Assembly: GCA_964019335.1 (NCBI GenBank)
Contig: OZ025669.1
Coordinates: forward strand, 310,001 to 374,000
Direction: 5' to 3'
Length of the DNA stretch: 64,000 nucleotides
Source: Diplonema japonicum
Lineage: Eukaryota; Euglenozoa; Diplonemea; Diplonemida; Diplonemidae
The translations under genes and the position numbers were made by a program. The notes beneath the pieces are model-generated. The model was not told where the DNA came from and searched no databases. It saw nothing but the letters and a program-made list of their open reading frames with translations. This document shows, piece by piece, positions 19,282-30,965 of this stretch; the first letter of the stretch is position 1, and the number at the start of each line of letters is the position of its first letter.

Positions 19282-20450
19282 TCAATCACTGTCTGATATC
19301 TCCACCGGGGATGAGACTGAATCGCAGTCTACATCGATAGACTGTAGTTGGTTTTTTTTTCTTTTTTTTTTTTCTTGCTTACCTGGACGGCCGCGGTACC
19401 CGTTTGTTTTCTTTTGTCGGCTTGTTCCTTCAACTGCTGCATGAGTCTTGTCTCCCTTTCCCTTGTTGCGCTCTTTCGTTCATTTCGCTTCGCCTCTCGT
19501 TCTCGTTCGGGAACCGTCATGTAGGCGGTGTCCTGGCCCTCCCTCCGTTTTTTCTCCTGTAAACGCTTGTGCCGCAACTCGCGCTCTCTGATGTTTTTCT
19601 GCCTTATTTCAACCTCCGTCATTGGGAGGACAAAGGACTGGACCTGACTGACTACGGGTGCCTGGGCTTGTACCCCTTGCTCCTTTGCTTTTTCCGACCG
19701 CTTTCGCTTTTTCTCATTCGCCTCGATTTCTTTGATAAACGAGGGTTTGTCTGCCTGTTTCATCTCTGCAGGCCGGTCCCACACAGTCTCCTTTGTTGAC
19801 ACATTGTAGTAATATGCTTCATTCTCCGCGGTCTTGTACTCTACCCAGTCCGAGCCGCCGAAGACCTTGGGGACATCCCATTGTACCTGTGATTAATAAG
19901 AACGGGGGAAAAAAAGAAAAACCCTGCATACCGCTCTGGTCACCATGTTCTGGTAGTACATCTTGCCTTGCTCGTTCACGAATTCTGTCCAGTCTCCTAT
20001 TTGTCGGAACCGTTGTTTCTTTGGTTTCGTTGGTTTTTCTTCCTCTTCTGGTTCCTTCTCCTCCACGAGTCCCTCTGGGAGCGGGGTCCCCGGGGGGAGC
20101 ATGGCAACGAAACCGCAGAGCAAAGTCTCAAGCGGAGGGAAGCCTTTCGGTGGGTCGCCTTTCGGCCGTTTAGGCAACAGCCCTGGGTGTTGGAGTAGCT
20201 CGAGACCTGTCATCATGGACGGGTTCGTGTTTGCAGAAGGCATCGGTAAAGGAGGGGCTGAGGTGGCTATGGGTGCAGGCTGCGGTGGTGCAGCCACCGG
20301 AAGCGGCGCTACCGGAGCTGGAATCGGAAGAGGAGGTGGCACTGTCACGGGCTGCGGAGCTAGCGGTGCTGGTGGCGCCTCTACCTCCTGCCGCAGGAAT
20401 TCATCCAAATCGTCTGACGAGTCATCGCTGTCATCGTCATGGAAATTCAT
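19282..20450 (-). CDS. Tandem WW-domain protein, probably pre-mRNA-processing related
   Basis: Three exons: 20450-19932, 19886-19383 and 19341-19282; introns of 45 nt (19887-19931) and 41 nt (19342-19382); 360 residues. The N-terminus is acidic (DDDSDDSSDD) and then Pro-rich with valine and alanine. Two WW domains follow: about 154-184 (DWTEFVNEQGKMYYQNMVTR, with its second Trp encoded after intron 1) and about 189-218 (SDWVEYKTAENEAYYYNVST, then VWDRP). WW domains bind Pro-rich ligands. The rest is a highly charged Lys/Arg/Glu helix, and exon 3 ends in an acidic Ser/Asp tail. Tandem WW domains plus a charged helix are typical of spliceosome-associated proteins such as FBP11/PRP40-like factors, but no FF domain is present, so the exact family is open. 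Confidence 0.88.
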
Positions 20451-21872
20451 GTTTTATTTATTTTTTTGTTACCTGTTGGGGTGTGCGAAATGCATGAAAA
20501 ACACCGTCTGCGGAAAAAAATAGAAAAATAAAAGAGGATAAAAAAACCTGTTGGAGAAAGAGAAATGTGGTAACACTTCCATCGCGAAGAACCCCCCTTT
20601 TATATGAGTTAAAAGGAAGTCTTTGTGAGACGCCCCCTTGTTCTCAAAGAAAGAAAAACCTCAAAACACGCATTTTGTAGCAAGATTTGAGGAACTTCTT
20701 GGAATTGTTTATCCTGGGGGAATGTACAGCTGCTTGTTTGTTTGTTTGTATGTTTATTCATGAGGAGAGAGCTTTTTTTTTTTCTTCTTTCTCTTTTTTT
20801 TTTTTTTCCTTCTTTTTTTTCTTTTTTTTTTTTTTAAAATTCAAACGCAATATGGTTAAAAAAATGATAAAAATAAACTCTTTGTGCCGAAAAAAAGGAC
20901 TTACTTCTGCAGGTTCTTGCGAAAAAAAAAAAAATAATAATAAATAGAAAAAAAAAAAAAAATAGACAGACAATAGTGGAGACGCCGAAGATACGGCAAA
21001 CTAAAAAAAAGGAGTCGGTTGATTGTTTTGTGCAAAGCCGTTTTCACCTACAGTAAGGATAAACGGGCAAGCTGCCTCTACTCTTTTTTTTTTTTTTTTT
21101 TGCAATAACAATTCTTTTTTTACTTGTTCCAGCAAAAAAAAAAAAAAAAAAGTTTTACCATACCATAATACCGGGGTTGTACGTATTATTTACCATAAAA
21201 AGTCCCAAATTGGAATAAAGAGATGGACTAACACCATCATCAACATCCAGGGAATCTTACGTAAAGCTTAAGGGTAAAAGCTTGCTCGATACACGATTTT
21301 CTATGAAATCGTAAAAAAAAAGACTCAAATTAATTCTTGGTGCCGCGTAAGAGCTGCTCAGTTCGGACTCATCCTGCAACCCCGTTAGGGTACAATTAAG
21401 ATACCCCGCGTTCACACCCATTTAAAGTTTGAGAATAGGTCGAGGAAACCATATCCCCAATGCCTCCAATCATTCGCTTTACTCCACCCTTCAAGGACAA
21501 TTTTGTATTTTCTTTTCCCGTAAAAAGACAGAAGTACACGTCCAATATTATTTTTTTTAGTTTTTTTTTTTCTTCTTTTTTTTTTTTCGTTCTCAAGGAT
21601 CCCCCCAATAAAAAAAAAAAAAGAAGTTTTTAGATTTCCGCCAAGGAGCAACTTTTTCGTCAGAGCGGTAGAACACTGCTTGCTTCACAACAAGTGTGAC
21701 CCCCCGGGTAACGGTTGAGGATGTAAGCGAGCTAAAAAGAAGGAAAAAAAAAAAAAGAGCATTCTTTTTTTTTTTTTTTTTTTTTTTTTAGCAAAAAGTG
21801 CCACCACCTTTAAAAGGAATGGGATCTTCTTTCAAAAAAAAGGGGGGGGGAAAGGAATCATTTTTTGTTACA

Positions 21873-21913
<41 letters not shown>

Positions 21914-21991
21914 ACTATGCGACACTGTTGAGCGTGTTTGGCATTTTCAAAGAACACCAGTTTTTTTAATTTTTTTTTTCCCACAAAAACA
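20451..21991. other. Gene-free intergenic region
   Basis: Dominated by A/T runs, including T runs at 20820-20835 and 21876-21909. A short stretch at 21650-21725 resembles a decayed tRNA (A-box-like CAGAGCGGTAGAAC) but lacks a good B box. No coding frame is convincing. Confidence 0.6.
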
Positions 21992-22646
21992 TTACATCAC
22001 CGCGAGCTCGATATACAATAATTTCTTCATAATAACATCTTGAGCATCAAGAAACTCTTGTTGAGATACAAGCCCGTTGCAGTCCGTGTCCACTAACCGG
22101 AGGAGCTCGTCCGCCATCTGCAGGACGTTAATGGAACCCTGTACACTCGAGCTGTTATTCATGTTCTGCAAGCGAATCACCTCCCCCAGCTCCGTCCTGT
22201 CAAGAGACCCGTTCCCGTCTTTATCGATTGCGCTGAACATAAAAGCAGCCCTATCTGCCTTTGTACCGTACATAGTTACGCCAAGGATGTGCATGACGCC
22301 CTCCTTGGTCAGCTTGTTTGGGTCCGCTATAGTTGAAATGTAGTCAATAACCCGCATCGAGTCTGACCCTGCTTGGAGCTCTTTTGCCGCACTCACGATT
22401 AACTTGTCTGCTGAAAGATTCCCACCGGAGTGGTTCTGTAGGGTTTTTTTTTTTTTTTTTTGGAACACCTTTTCCCATAATTTTAGAACCGTATCGCGTT
22501 CTTTATCTTGTAGCAGGCTAACGTTGGGTGTTTTTGGATAAAACCATTTTCTGTGGTTTTTTTTTTTTTTTTTTTTTTTTTTCTTCCCCATACACTACGT
22601 GTTCTTCGATTATTTCCTCTTCCGTGTTTGAGAAGCACGACCCCAT
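21992..22646 (-). CDS. EF-hand calcium-binding protein with N-myristoylation motif
   Basis: Three exons: 22646-22594, 22550-22469 and 22435-21992; introns 22551-22593 and 22436-22468 both contain sense A tracts of about 20 bases and end ACAG. The product is 192 residues. It starts MGSCFSNTEEE: Gly2 with Ser6-type context and Cys4 fits N-myristoylation plus palmitoylation, placing the protein on a membrane. Two canonical EF-hand loops are visible (DKDGNGSLDRTE and DTDCNGLVSQQE), with a less clear pair in the N-terminal half. The size and layout match calcineurin-B or neuronal-calcium-sensor-like proteins. The start is fixed by this motif; the open frame continuing upstream to 23219 shows no protein-like pattern. 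Confidence 0.86.
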
Positions 22647-23780
22647 GTAAACGTAGCTGATTTGAAATTGATGCCCCCCCCCTCCCCTCCTCTCCTTCTG
22701 TCTCCCTCTTTGCCAGTTGTGACTATTTTTTAATAGAACAATAAAAAAGGTTGTCTCGATTTTAGTGGTGCCATGCAGTATGTGACACAGCGGCCACCCT
22801 TGTGAAACTTCGCCCCGAAGCCTCCCAAGTCCCCTGTGGTCCCGTAGAAAGTAAAAGTGGAGAAGTAAAGAAAGCTTGGAAATTGAAATAGGGAGAGGGG
22901 CCACAGAAGCAATTAAACACCAACTGGAGAGTTGTGGGAGGCTTGCTTCACTGGCACGATGCCGCGGGGAGGCTACTTGCCTGACCTGGTGAAGCCACCT
23001 CCTTGTTCGATGTAATGGGATAAGGGACTCTCCGTTGAGGGCGATGCTAACTGGCGCCACGCGTAGGGTGGGCTCTCCACCCCCGTCCAGGTTTCCCCAC
23101 GTGTACGGCTTTAGAACGAGAGTTTCCCTTTCGCTTGTGTTTCTCCAAACCACAATTACCAGGAACCACCACAGGGAGGTTGGAAACATTGGCCCCCCTA
23201 AAAAAAGGGGGGGAGGCAAAAAAAAAATAAATAAAAAATTCTGGAATTCTTTTTTTTTTTGGGAAGAAAACTCGAATCTTTAGTAAATAAAAGGAGATAG
23301 GAAGAGAAGAAGAAAAAAAAAAGAGGGCAGGGGAGGGAAAGGATAAAGAGAAGAAATCGCTTGTTTAGGGGGGGGGGGGGGGGGCGATTATTCACACAAA
23401 TAATGACTTTTACGTGACTTGAAGAAAGTGACATACATTTTTCATGTAGGTGTGGACGTATTCAGTACCCCATTAGGGAGGTTTCATTTTCCTTTTTTTC
23501 TTTTTTTTTTTTTTTTTAGAAAAAAAACTTTTTTTTTTTACTCTCCTCAATATTTTAAACTACCTTTACGTGCATGTTTCCTAATTTCGGTGCCGTAAAA
23601 TGAAATAAAATTCAGAGAGTAAATACAGGAAAAAAAAAAAAAAAAGAATGATGACATAAGAAAGGGAATAAAGTGAACACCCTTTAGTATTTCTTTTTTT
23701 TTTTCGCCTTTCATCTCTTTATTGCAAACATGGAAAAAAAAAGGGGGGGGGAGAAAAGTCAAGTTCAATCTTTTTTTATA
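22647..23780. other. Intergenic DNA upstream of the EF-hand gene
   Basis: The stretch 22690-23200 has more balanced composition and a long open minus-strand frame, but its translation shows no recognisable domain, so it may be 5' UTR or old decayed sequence. From 23200 on, A/T and G homopolymers dominate (G run near 23370-23384). Confidence 0.5.
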
Positions 23781-24801
23781 TGAGCTCGTCCGGACGAAAA
23801 TGTCAACATTTTTTTGGGCACCTCCGAAAATTTCTTGTTTTGATTATTTGAGCAAAAAAAGGGCAGCATGCAACCATAGGAAGATGACATATATGGTGTA
23901 CTGACGCCGTTCTTTCAATTGCGATGCTTGTTTTGCCATGAGGGTGGCAGGCTTTGCAACCGGCTGCCCCCGGGAAGAGAAAAATAGAGGTCAAAAAAAC
24001 GGCGGAAAATGTTTAAAATGCAATTTTATTGCTTAAAATACAGCATCCAGGGTGCATAAAATTGGTGATCAAGCGCACTTGTGACCCCTGGGTACAACCC
24101 AGGGTCGGGTTACTGTTAAAAGTACTTAGCGAAAAATATATGGCGCCGCATAGCCCCCGAAAATCCGGCTTTTTACACCCTATTTTTTGGCTCTTTCAAG
24201 GGGTTCCTAAGGGATTTTGGCCTTTTTCAGAAAAACCAATTCTTAACACTTGCCTGCTCATGCAGAGCTTCGACATTGGTATCTTTGGGGTCAAACTTTC
24301 ATTCTCTACCCATCTGCTGAGGTTTTTCCTTTTCTTTTTGCACTCATAATACTTTAAAAGTGAAAATTTTGCTTTTTTAAGGGGTTTTAAAGGGATTTTA
24401 GCCTTATATAGGCCAAAATGGCACTTTAAGGGTAAGTTCTCCCCACCCCATTTTAATAGTGATTTAGAGTCCAGCCCACCCAAAATGACCCCAAAGGTTT
24501 CACAGATTTTCAATCTGCGTCCATTCCTCCTGTCGCTTTTCACGGAAAAACGAGAAGAAGAAATGGAGTCTGGGTTATTTGTACAACTTCGTTTGCTAAA
24601 AACCATTCTAAAAAACATGGTTTTGCACGTGCGTTTTAAAAATAAAACAAACGGCGAGCATTTTAACCTATATGGTGTTCAAGCTTAGACTGCATTTCTG
24701 CACACAAAGTGGTGTCGGACTACTTTTTACTTAGAAATTTAACGGGGGTTTTCTGCCGCATAGGAGGGTCATTTGTTGACATTTTTTTCTGGACGAGCTC
24801 A
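23781..24801. mobile_element. TA-flanked inverted-repeat element (MITE-like)
   Basis: Inverted repeats of 28 bp with three mismatches bound a 1021-bp unit. The left end starts TGAGCTCGTCC at 23781 and the right end closes GGACGAGCTCA at 24801; the inner parts share AAAATGTCAACA. TA lies directly outside both ends (23779-23780 and 24802-24803), which fits a Tc1/mariner-like TA target duplication. No transposase frame is recognisable. Inside, a segment near 24195-24230 is repeated in diverged form near 24373-24410 (AAGGGGTT ... GGGATTTT ... GCCTT). Confidence 0.72.
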
Positions 24802-25767
24802 TATTTTCTTTTTTATTTTGCAGGGTGGATATTTTCCGGTGTTCAAAAGAGCATGGCTTATGAGGACGAAAAAGGGGAAAAAAAATGGGGCTTAAAAAAA
24901 AGGGGGGGGGAGAAACAAAACAAAAGAATGAAGAAATTTTTATTTTTCTCTTTTTTTTTTTGTTTCTTTCCATTGCTCCCCCCCCCCCCCCCCCCCCCCC
25001 ACGTTACAACCGTGCATCTTCAGCAATAATATGCGTTACAACGGGGCTGATGCTGAGAGAATAGAAGTTGTTTTCTTTATTATTTTTTTTTTCCTTCTTC
25101 TTTTTCTACGTACGTTCCGGGCACTTTCTGTGGGCTATAAATTACTATAAAAAAAAGTGTAGTAAAGGGAAAAGAAAACGAAGCCCTCACCTAAGGGGAA
25201 GAGGGGGGGGAAAAAATATTGTTTTTAAAACCGTTTTAAATATACCCCTCCCCCTCCCCGCTCAACAGTGTTTTCCCCCCCCAAGGGTTTTCTCCTTTAC
25301 CGGGAAAAAAAAAAAAAAAGTAAAACTCGCCCCCAGTAGTAAGTCCTTACTCTGCATGAAAAATTCTCAAAGAGAAAAAAGAATTGGAAACGGTTTTTTT
25401 TCTTCTTTTTTCTTTCATCTTTTATTTTTCGTTCTTCGTTTTTAATCTTTCTTATCTTTTTTTTTTTTTTTTTTTATTGTTTCTCTTACAGCAGTCCCCG
25501 TCTAGAAAAAAAGAAGGGGAGGAAAGAATATATGAGTTAAAGGAGGCCGGTGTTGGCGGCGCCCTGCAAAGAAGAAAAAGGGCCAAAGAAGAACCCCCTT
25601 GAGACTTCACCACCGAACCCGTATATATACTTTTCTTCTTTACCTCCTTAGATAAACTAACGGCCCTTTTTCTTTTTTTTTTGTTTGTAACCTTCGGAAG
25701 GGTCACAGTGTGAAATAAATATGCCAACACCAAAAGAGAGAGCTTTTTTTTTTTTTTTTCCCTCGAC

Positions 25768-25800
<33 letters not shown>

Positions 25801-27096
25801 ATCCTGTGTTTATAAAAAATGAAGAGTAAACTTGCCGTGAGTCCTGGGGAGGCAGAAACAGAAAATACGAAGAAATGATATATGGTATAACTACCGGGGA
25901 AAAAAAAGGGGGGGGGCTCTAGTTGCAACACTGTTGTTGGTGCAACATTTAAGCTTGCAGTGTGAAAACAACTTATTCCCTTCAGCTGGTGGGTGCTGCA
26001 CTCACGAGCTGTGAGAAATAAAGCTTTCTAAAAAAAGCGGGGGGGGTTCCTCGTCTCGAGTTTTTTGTTTGTTCTTTTTCTTTTTCTTTTTATCATTACC
26101 CTTTATATCAATACTATTGTACTTTGTAACGGGGGGGGAGGAGGTTTTAGGATTGTCTTGATTATTTTTTCTTTCATTTGTGGGCAAGGACAGGGGGGGG
26201 GGGGGGGGGGGGGGGGATGTTTCAAAGAAACAAAAAGAGGAACTGGCCGTTGTTTGTACGTGCCGGGTGCCGGGTAAAACCTGGAGAAGTTTGTCAACCC
26301 GAAACACGTTGCCAACGTTCCCCTTTTGTTTAGACAAGTCAAAGTTCTTGCAAAAAAAAAAAATGGAAAATGCTAAAAAAAAAAAAAAAACTCTTAATTT
26401 TATCATTTTCTTTTCCTTTTTTTCTTCTTCTTCCGGTTAAGCCGCCAACTAACAGGATTCCATTCTTTGAACAAATCCGTTCTCTTTTTTTTTTTTCTTC
26501 CATTTCTAGATTTTGTGGAGAGGAAGCCCCCAAACCCCACATTTTTTATCTTATTCTTTTTTTTTTAAATAGGGATATATGAGATGGGAAGGGGAAACAC
26601 GCAACAGGTTGAAGGAAAGAAAATAAAAGATAAAATGGACTGTTCATCCTTTTTTTTCTTTTTTCTTTTTTTTTCTCCCCCCCTTCTTCTTCTCTCATTC
26701 TTTGTTCTCTTCATATGTACTGTACACCGAAAGTGACCAAGAAAAAAAAAAAAAAAACACGCAAGACAAAAGATTAAAAAAAAGAAAAAGGAAAGAAGTA
26801 CGTTCAATTTGTTTTATGTGCACGAGGCACAACTCCACTTTTATTTCTCTCGCTCCAAAAAGAAAAGGGGGGGAGGAAAAGTAAATAAATTAATAAATAC
26901 AATTAAAAGTCACCCTGCTCCGCCGCAAAGTTCGCCTTACTCTTGTTCCCTGAAAACTTATACTCGCTTAAGGGGAGGTGTCGTCACCCACCTAGACCCG
27001 GCCAAAGGTCTTGCTGCCCCACTGATAAAAAAAAGGGGGCAGTAACCCGTTTCTTCTGCATCTTCTCGTTTTTTTTTTTTTTTTAAATTCATCCTT

Positions 27097-27128
<32 letters not shown>

Positions 27129-27480
27129 CAATTTGCATGGAGGTGTAATTTATACTCCTTCCCATTATTCTTCAGCACTTATTCTTACCTTTGAAGGCAA
27201 GACGGAGGAGAAAGGGGAAAAGATTTCCCACCACACAATTTCCTTTTTTTTTCTTCTTTCCCGCCTTTCTTTTTTTTGAAGTGGGGGATGGGGGGTTGAA
27301 GGTCTTTGCTGTCCCGTAAGTGGGGGGTTTTTTTTTTATAAAAAAAAGATTTGCTTAGGGGGGGAAAATTTTTAATAAAAAAAAAAAAGATCGTCCACTT
27401 GACGCAAGTTTCTAATCTCATGGGACATACAAGTGGGCATAAATGACAAAAAAAAAAAAAAAAAAAAACACGAAACAAAG
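24802..27480. other. Gene-free homopolymer-rich intergenic DNA
   Basis: Long A, T, C and G runs (C run near 24980-25000, A run 25770-25798, 24-base G run 26193-26216). All open frames are low-complexity Phe/Lys/Pro/Gly artefacts. No gene or RNA was recognised. Confidence 0.65.
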
Positions 27481-27577
27481 CTCGCTGCAGCAGCACGACT
27501 TACCCGAAACTCGGCTGAGAAGAATGACTTTGGTTGCTTCATAAACCGCCTGGCGTACGAGCAACTTCTTATCCGCG

Positions 27578-28135
27578 CTAGCGGATGTTGCTACCCTTCT
27601 GTGCTGAAGGATGCATGGCTGAAAGAAGGGTGGACTGCGTTCTGGTAGGTTGTTGTGCCCTGTAGTCAGGCATGAAGGGGTCGGACCACTCTTTTCTCTG
27701 TGCAGTCGCTACTGCACATTGTCTTTCCAAGATTTCGCACGTTCTGCTGGATGCGAATTTCGGCCTTCCGGTGTACCCCTTCAATCGCTTGGGTGCACCT
27801 ATCGATCGTAATGCCACGGATTCTGTTATTTCCCTAGGCATGAATGGCTTTGGTGCTTAATTTTGCCAATCGGTTGGCCCTCTTGGTGATGTCGTCTCTT
27901 CTTGTCCTAAAACGTACACCCCACTCGTTAGCTCGAAGTCTTTCACTAGTTCTAGTCTAGTTACCGACCCCTGCTTATTCCATTCTAATTTCGTAAGCCA
28001 CTTGATTACTTCCGGCACAATCTGTGCTCCCATGAAGTTCATCTTCAAGTGCTTACGGAACCATCTTACTTCTGGCACTGTGCACTTGCTCCACAGCACA
28101 GAGAAGGGGGAAATAGATATTTCAATGATGCACAA
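27578..28135 (-). pseudogene. Retroelement-like coding remnant
   Basis: Minus-strand frames read like protein here: HLKMNFMGAQIVPEVIKWL, then LEWNKQGSVTRLELVKDFEL, then TSGVYVLG; after a stop and frame change, VALRSIGAPKRLKGYTGRPK. The pattern 'W-L-x-x-L-x-W ... G-x-V-T-x-L-E-L-x-x-D-F-E-L-x-T-G' followed by '..GAP....GRP' resembles the region after the reverse transcriptase in some protist non-LTR retroelements, as far as I recall. No reverse-transcriptase motif itself is visible, and stops break the frame. It lies in the mobile-element island next to a piggyBac copy. Confidence 0.4.
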
Positions 28136-28401
28136 AAAAAAAAAAAAAAAAAAAAAAATCACTATCAGGTATCTAGCCAAAAAGATTAGAATCTTGCGTG
28201 TGCTGTTCTTTTTTTTTTTTTTTTTTTTTTTCCCACCCCCGCTCGGTGAATCAAGGGCAAAAATGAAGTGTGAAACCTAAAATTTCCTCCCAAAAAAATA
28301 AAAAAAAAAAAAACAAAAAATATCAGACGTGACTCAAAAATGCCAACAAAACCATATGGTTCACACGAAAGGGAAGGAGGGGAAATGCAAAAAACATTTA
28401 A

Positions 28402-30595
28402 CCATTAAAGGACGGGGGCTTTTGGGCAAAAAAAAGGTCACCATCGACTTTTTATTTTCTAAAATTAAAACATCCTCGAGCATGCAACCATAGAACGACG
28501 CTTGCGTAAAAGAAAATACATCACCCAGGAGGGACAAAAAACACCCCCAGACGCCCCTCAAAGGCCCTGGGAAGTGAATAGAATAAGGAATTGAAGTGAA
28601 ATTTATTGTAAAACCCCACCCATAGGTTAGACACTTCCTTACTTTTTTCGCTTGGGCCTCGGGGTGCTAGGGGGGGTTTTGCTTTTGGGACTTGGCTCAG
28701 ATGACGACCTGGGGAGAAGGGTATGTGTTTGGAGACGCTGGTACCTTAGGCGTTTCTTCGGTGTGGCCGGGCCTCCAGAGGGGGTAGATTGGGGTGGGTA
28801 AACCACTGGTTCGTGATAGTCCGCAAAGCAAGCTGGGCACAGATGCACGTTACAAGCCTTGCAGATGAAGATAGTTTGCACCCGGACCCCCAAAACACGC
28901 ATGTGGTGTGTGCATTGTCTTGCTGCATCCAGTTTTTTGGACCAGTGACCTTTGGTGAAGTCGCGCCTGGCATCTTCCCTGGGCCCCTCGGTCCCCATTT
29001 CAGAACGGGTGCTTGCTGGGCGGTTGTTTCCGGACTGGCGCATAACAGTCGAAAAGCTGTTGTCGCTCATCGCGAACCCGTTTTTGGGCCTGCCTGGGCC
29101 TACTTGCTTCTTCACTGGGGCAAGATTAGGTACATTCTGTCGGTTTTCTTCGGATTGTTACCACCATTGACTGGACTTTCCTCGGATTGTTTCCACCGCA
29201 AACCCGATTCCCACATCTGTTGTACAAGGGTAACGCCAGTATAGAAGTTATCGATGCCGGGGTACAAGGGGAACGCTACCGATGCCGAGCCATCCACCAG
29301 GTGGACACGAATAGTGGCATCGACAAGTCACGTGGGGTGCGCTTTCAGACTGAGCACGACGTTCACTTCATGTCAAGCAAGACGCCATTGAAGGCACCGC
29401 AGGAGATACGGGAGAACGTTGTAAGAGCTTTCATTGTCGCGCTCGAGCTGCAGGACAAGAAGCTCGAAGCAGAGCTCCGCCGCCGAGACATTCTGGTCGC
29501 CATGTTGTCCTTTTTTTGGCATCATAAGCATTGGTGCTTCTGCAGTGATCACGTGGTACACCAATCCTGTACGCGAGTCAGGGCTCCCAAACACCAGCAC
29601 CCCCCTACAATGACCTCGATCCTTCACCAAATGGGAAGGTAATATGCCAAGTGCTGAGATACCTCACATCGGGGTCCACAGTGCTGTGTTTGATTGCTTT
29701 TTCACGCTTTTACAATGGTATTAGCACTGCGGACAGTAGATCGACAAGTTGAACACGACCCTGTGTCAGATCCTGTCCGGTGCACAGCCTCACCTTTGCA
29801 GGCTGGAGTACTCTGAAGCGATGCCTACCGTGTGACTTGATCATACTCTCATCAATGATCGATTCTCCGGGGGAATAGTGTTGCAGACAGGTAGGGGAGC
29901 AAGAATCTTATTTTTTGCAGCACTCTGTCTGTCTCTTCACCCCTCCAAAATGCAACGACCGCTGTAAGCGCAAAAGCAGTAACGTTTCATTACATTTGCC
30001 AAAAAAAGGTGTGGCGAGGGCACAAATGGTCGGCCAGTAATCTTTTATGCCAGCCTTGCGGATGATGTCCATGAGCACCCACAAGGCCACAAACTGATAG
30101 ATATCGTCCACAGTGAAGTCAAAGTTGGGGTTGTGGTGCTTGCAAACGGTGCAAAGAGATTTCACAAACCCCATTGAGATGAACAGCTTGGAAATCCTTG
30201 ATGCATTCATGTGGGAAAAGGGTGATTTCTGCCCCCCCCTGTGCCCTGTCACTTCTTACGCGTAACCTGCGTAATATCGCTCTCCCAGGGCATATTTTCA
30301 CTCTTCTCGTCACTACTGGCGCTAGGTGAGGTCCCATCGTCAGTGAGAATGTCCCCTTAGGCACTCCCGAACTCGTCTGAATCAGTACTGCTCATCTGAG
30401 CTTTCGTGCCACCAAAAACTGGTTTCGAGGGTGTTTTTGGAGGTTAATCTAGGGGCCAAAAGTGATTTTCGATGGAAAAGAAATCGCGGAACTAGGTCAT
30501 TCTGTGCAAGGGTAAGGGTCTATGGTACTTAAAATGCCTATACAAAAATTTTAATTTTTTGATCGCTAGATATCTAGCGCTTCGTCCTTTAATGG
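28402..30595 (-). mobile_element. Decayed full-length piggyBac-type transposon (copy 2)
   Basis: A 2194-bp element with 13-bp perfect terminal inverted repeats: CCATTAAAGGACG at 28402-28414 and its reverse complement at 30583-30595. TTAA flanks both sides (28398-28401 and 30596-30599). The transposase remnant inside runs on the minus strand. A perfect 16-bp palindrome, CGCTAGATATCTAGCG, lies at 30564-30579 just inside the right end. The repeat differs from copy 1 (CCATCTACCAACG) after the first four bases, so this is a separate family. Confidence 0.93.
28639..30395 (-). pseudogene. piggyBac transposase pseudogene
   Basis: Reading 30395 to 28639, the pieces appear in the order of a piggyBac transposase but in different frames with stops. 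First an acidic N-terminus from an ATG at 30395 (MSSTDSDEFGSA, stop, then TDDGTSPSASSDE). Next the N-terminal domain (FVALWVLMDIIRKAGIKDYW, about 30080-30020). Then the first catalytic Asp region (SIIDESMIKSHGR, about 29870-29820) and the second Asp region (GIDNFYTGVTLVQQMWESGL, about 29256-29197). Last comes the Cys/His C-terminal domain (IFICKACNVHLCPACFADYH). Frameshifts and stops make it inactive. Confidence 0.9.
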
Positions 30596-30965
30596 TTAAT
30601 ATATTTTTTTTTCCCCCTTTTTTTTTTTGGATCGCGAATCAGTCACCCATGAGGGTGGACATTCTTAACTCCAGTGTGGTGAAATTAAAAAAAAAGGGGG
30701 GTGGAGGGGGGAAAAAGGAGCGGCGAAAAAAAAGAAGAAGGGGAAAAAAAAAGTATTCCCTTTCTTTTTTTCTTATACCCCTTCTTCCCCCCCCCTTTTT
30801 ATTTTCCCCCCTAAAAATTATTTCTTTTTTTTTTATCTTCAAAACCACAGAACGGGGGGTGCAAAAACAAAGGCCAAAAACAGGGAAAAAAAAAAAAAAA
30901 ATAGAGAAGAGAGATCGAATTACATTTTTAAAAGAGAGGAGAAAAAAAAAATTCGTCAAATTAAA
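30596..30965. other. Spacer between piggyBac copy 2 and CCCH gene
   Basis: A/T and G/C homopolymers only; the open frame across it is low complexity and nothing gene-like is visible. Confidence 0.6.

Noticed and set aside
22518..23219. 233-codon minus-strand open frame running into the EF-hand gene's first exon
   Set aside because: Its translation beyond MGSCFS has no domain-like pattern, and the myristoylation start at 22646 plus splicing explains the gene.
29187..29642. 151-codon plus-strand open frame inside piggyBac copy 2
   Set aside because: The opposite strand carries the second catalytic Asp region of the transposase; the plus-strand translation matches nothing.
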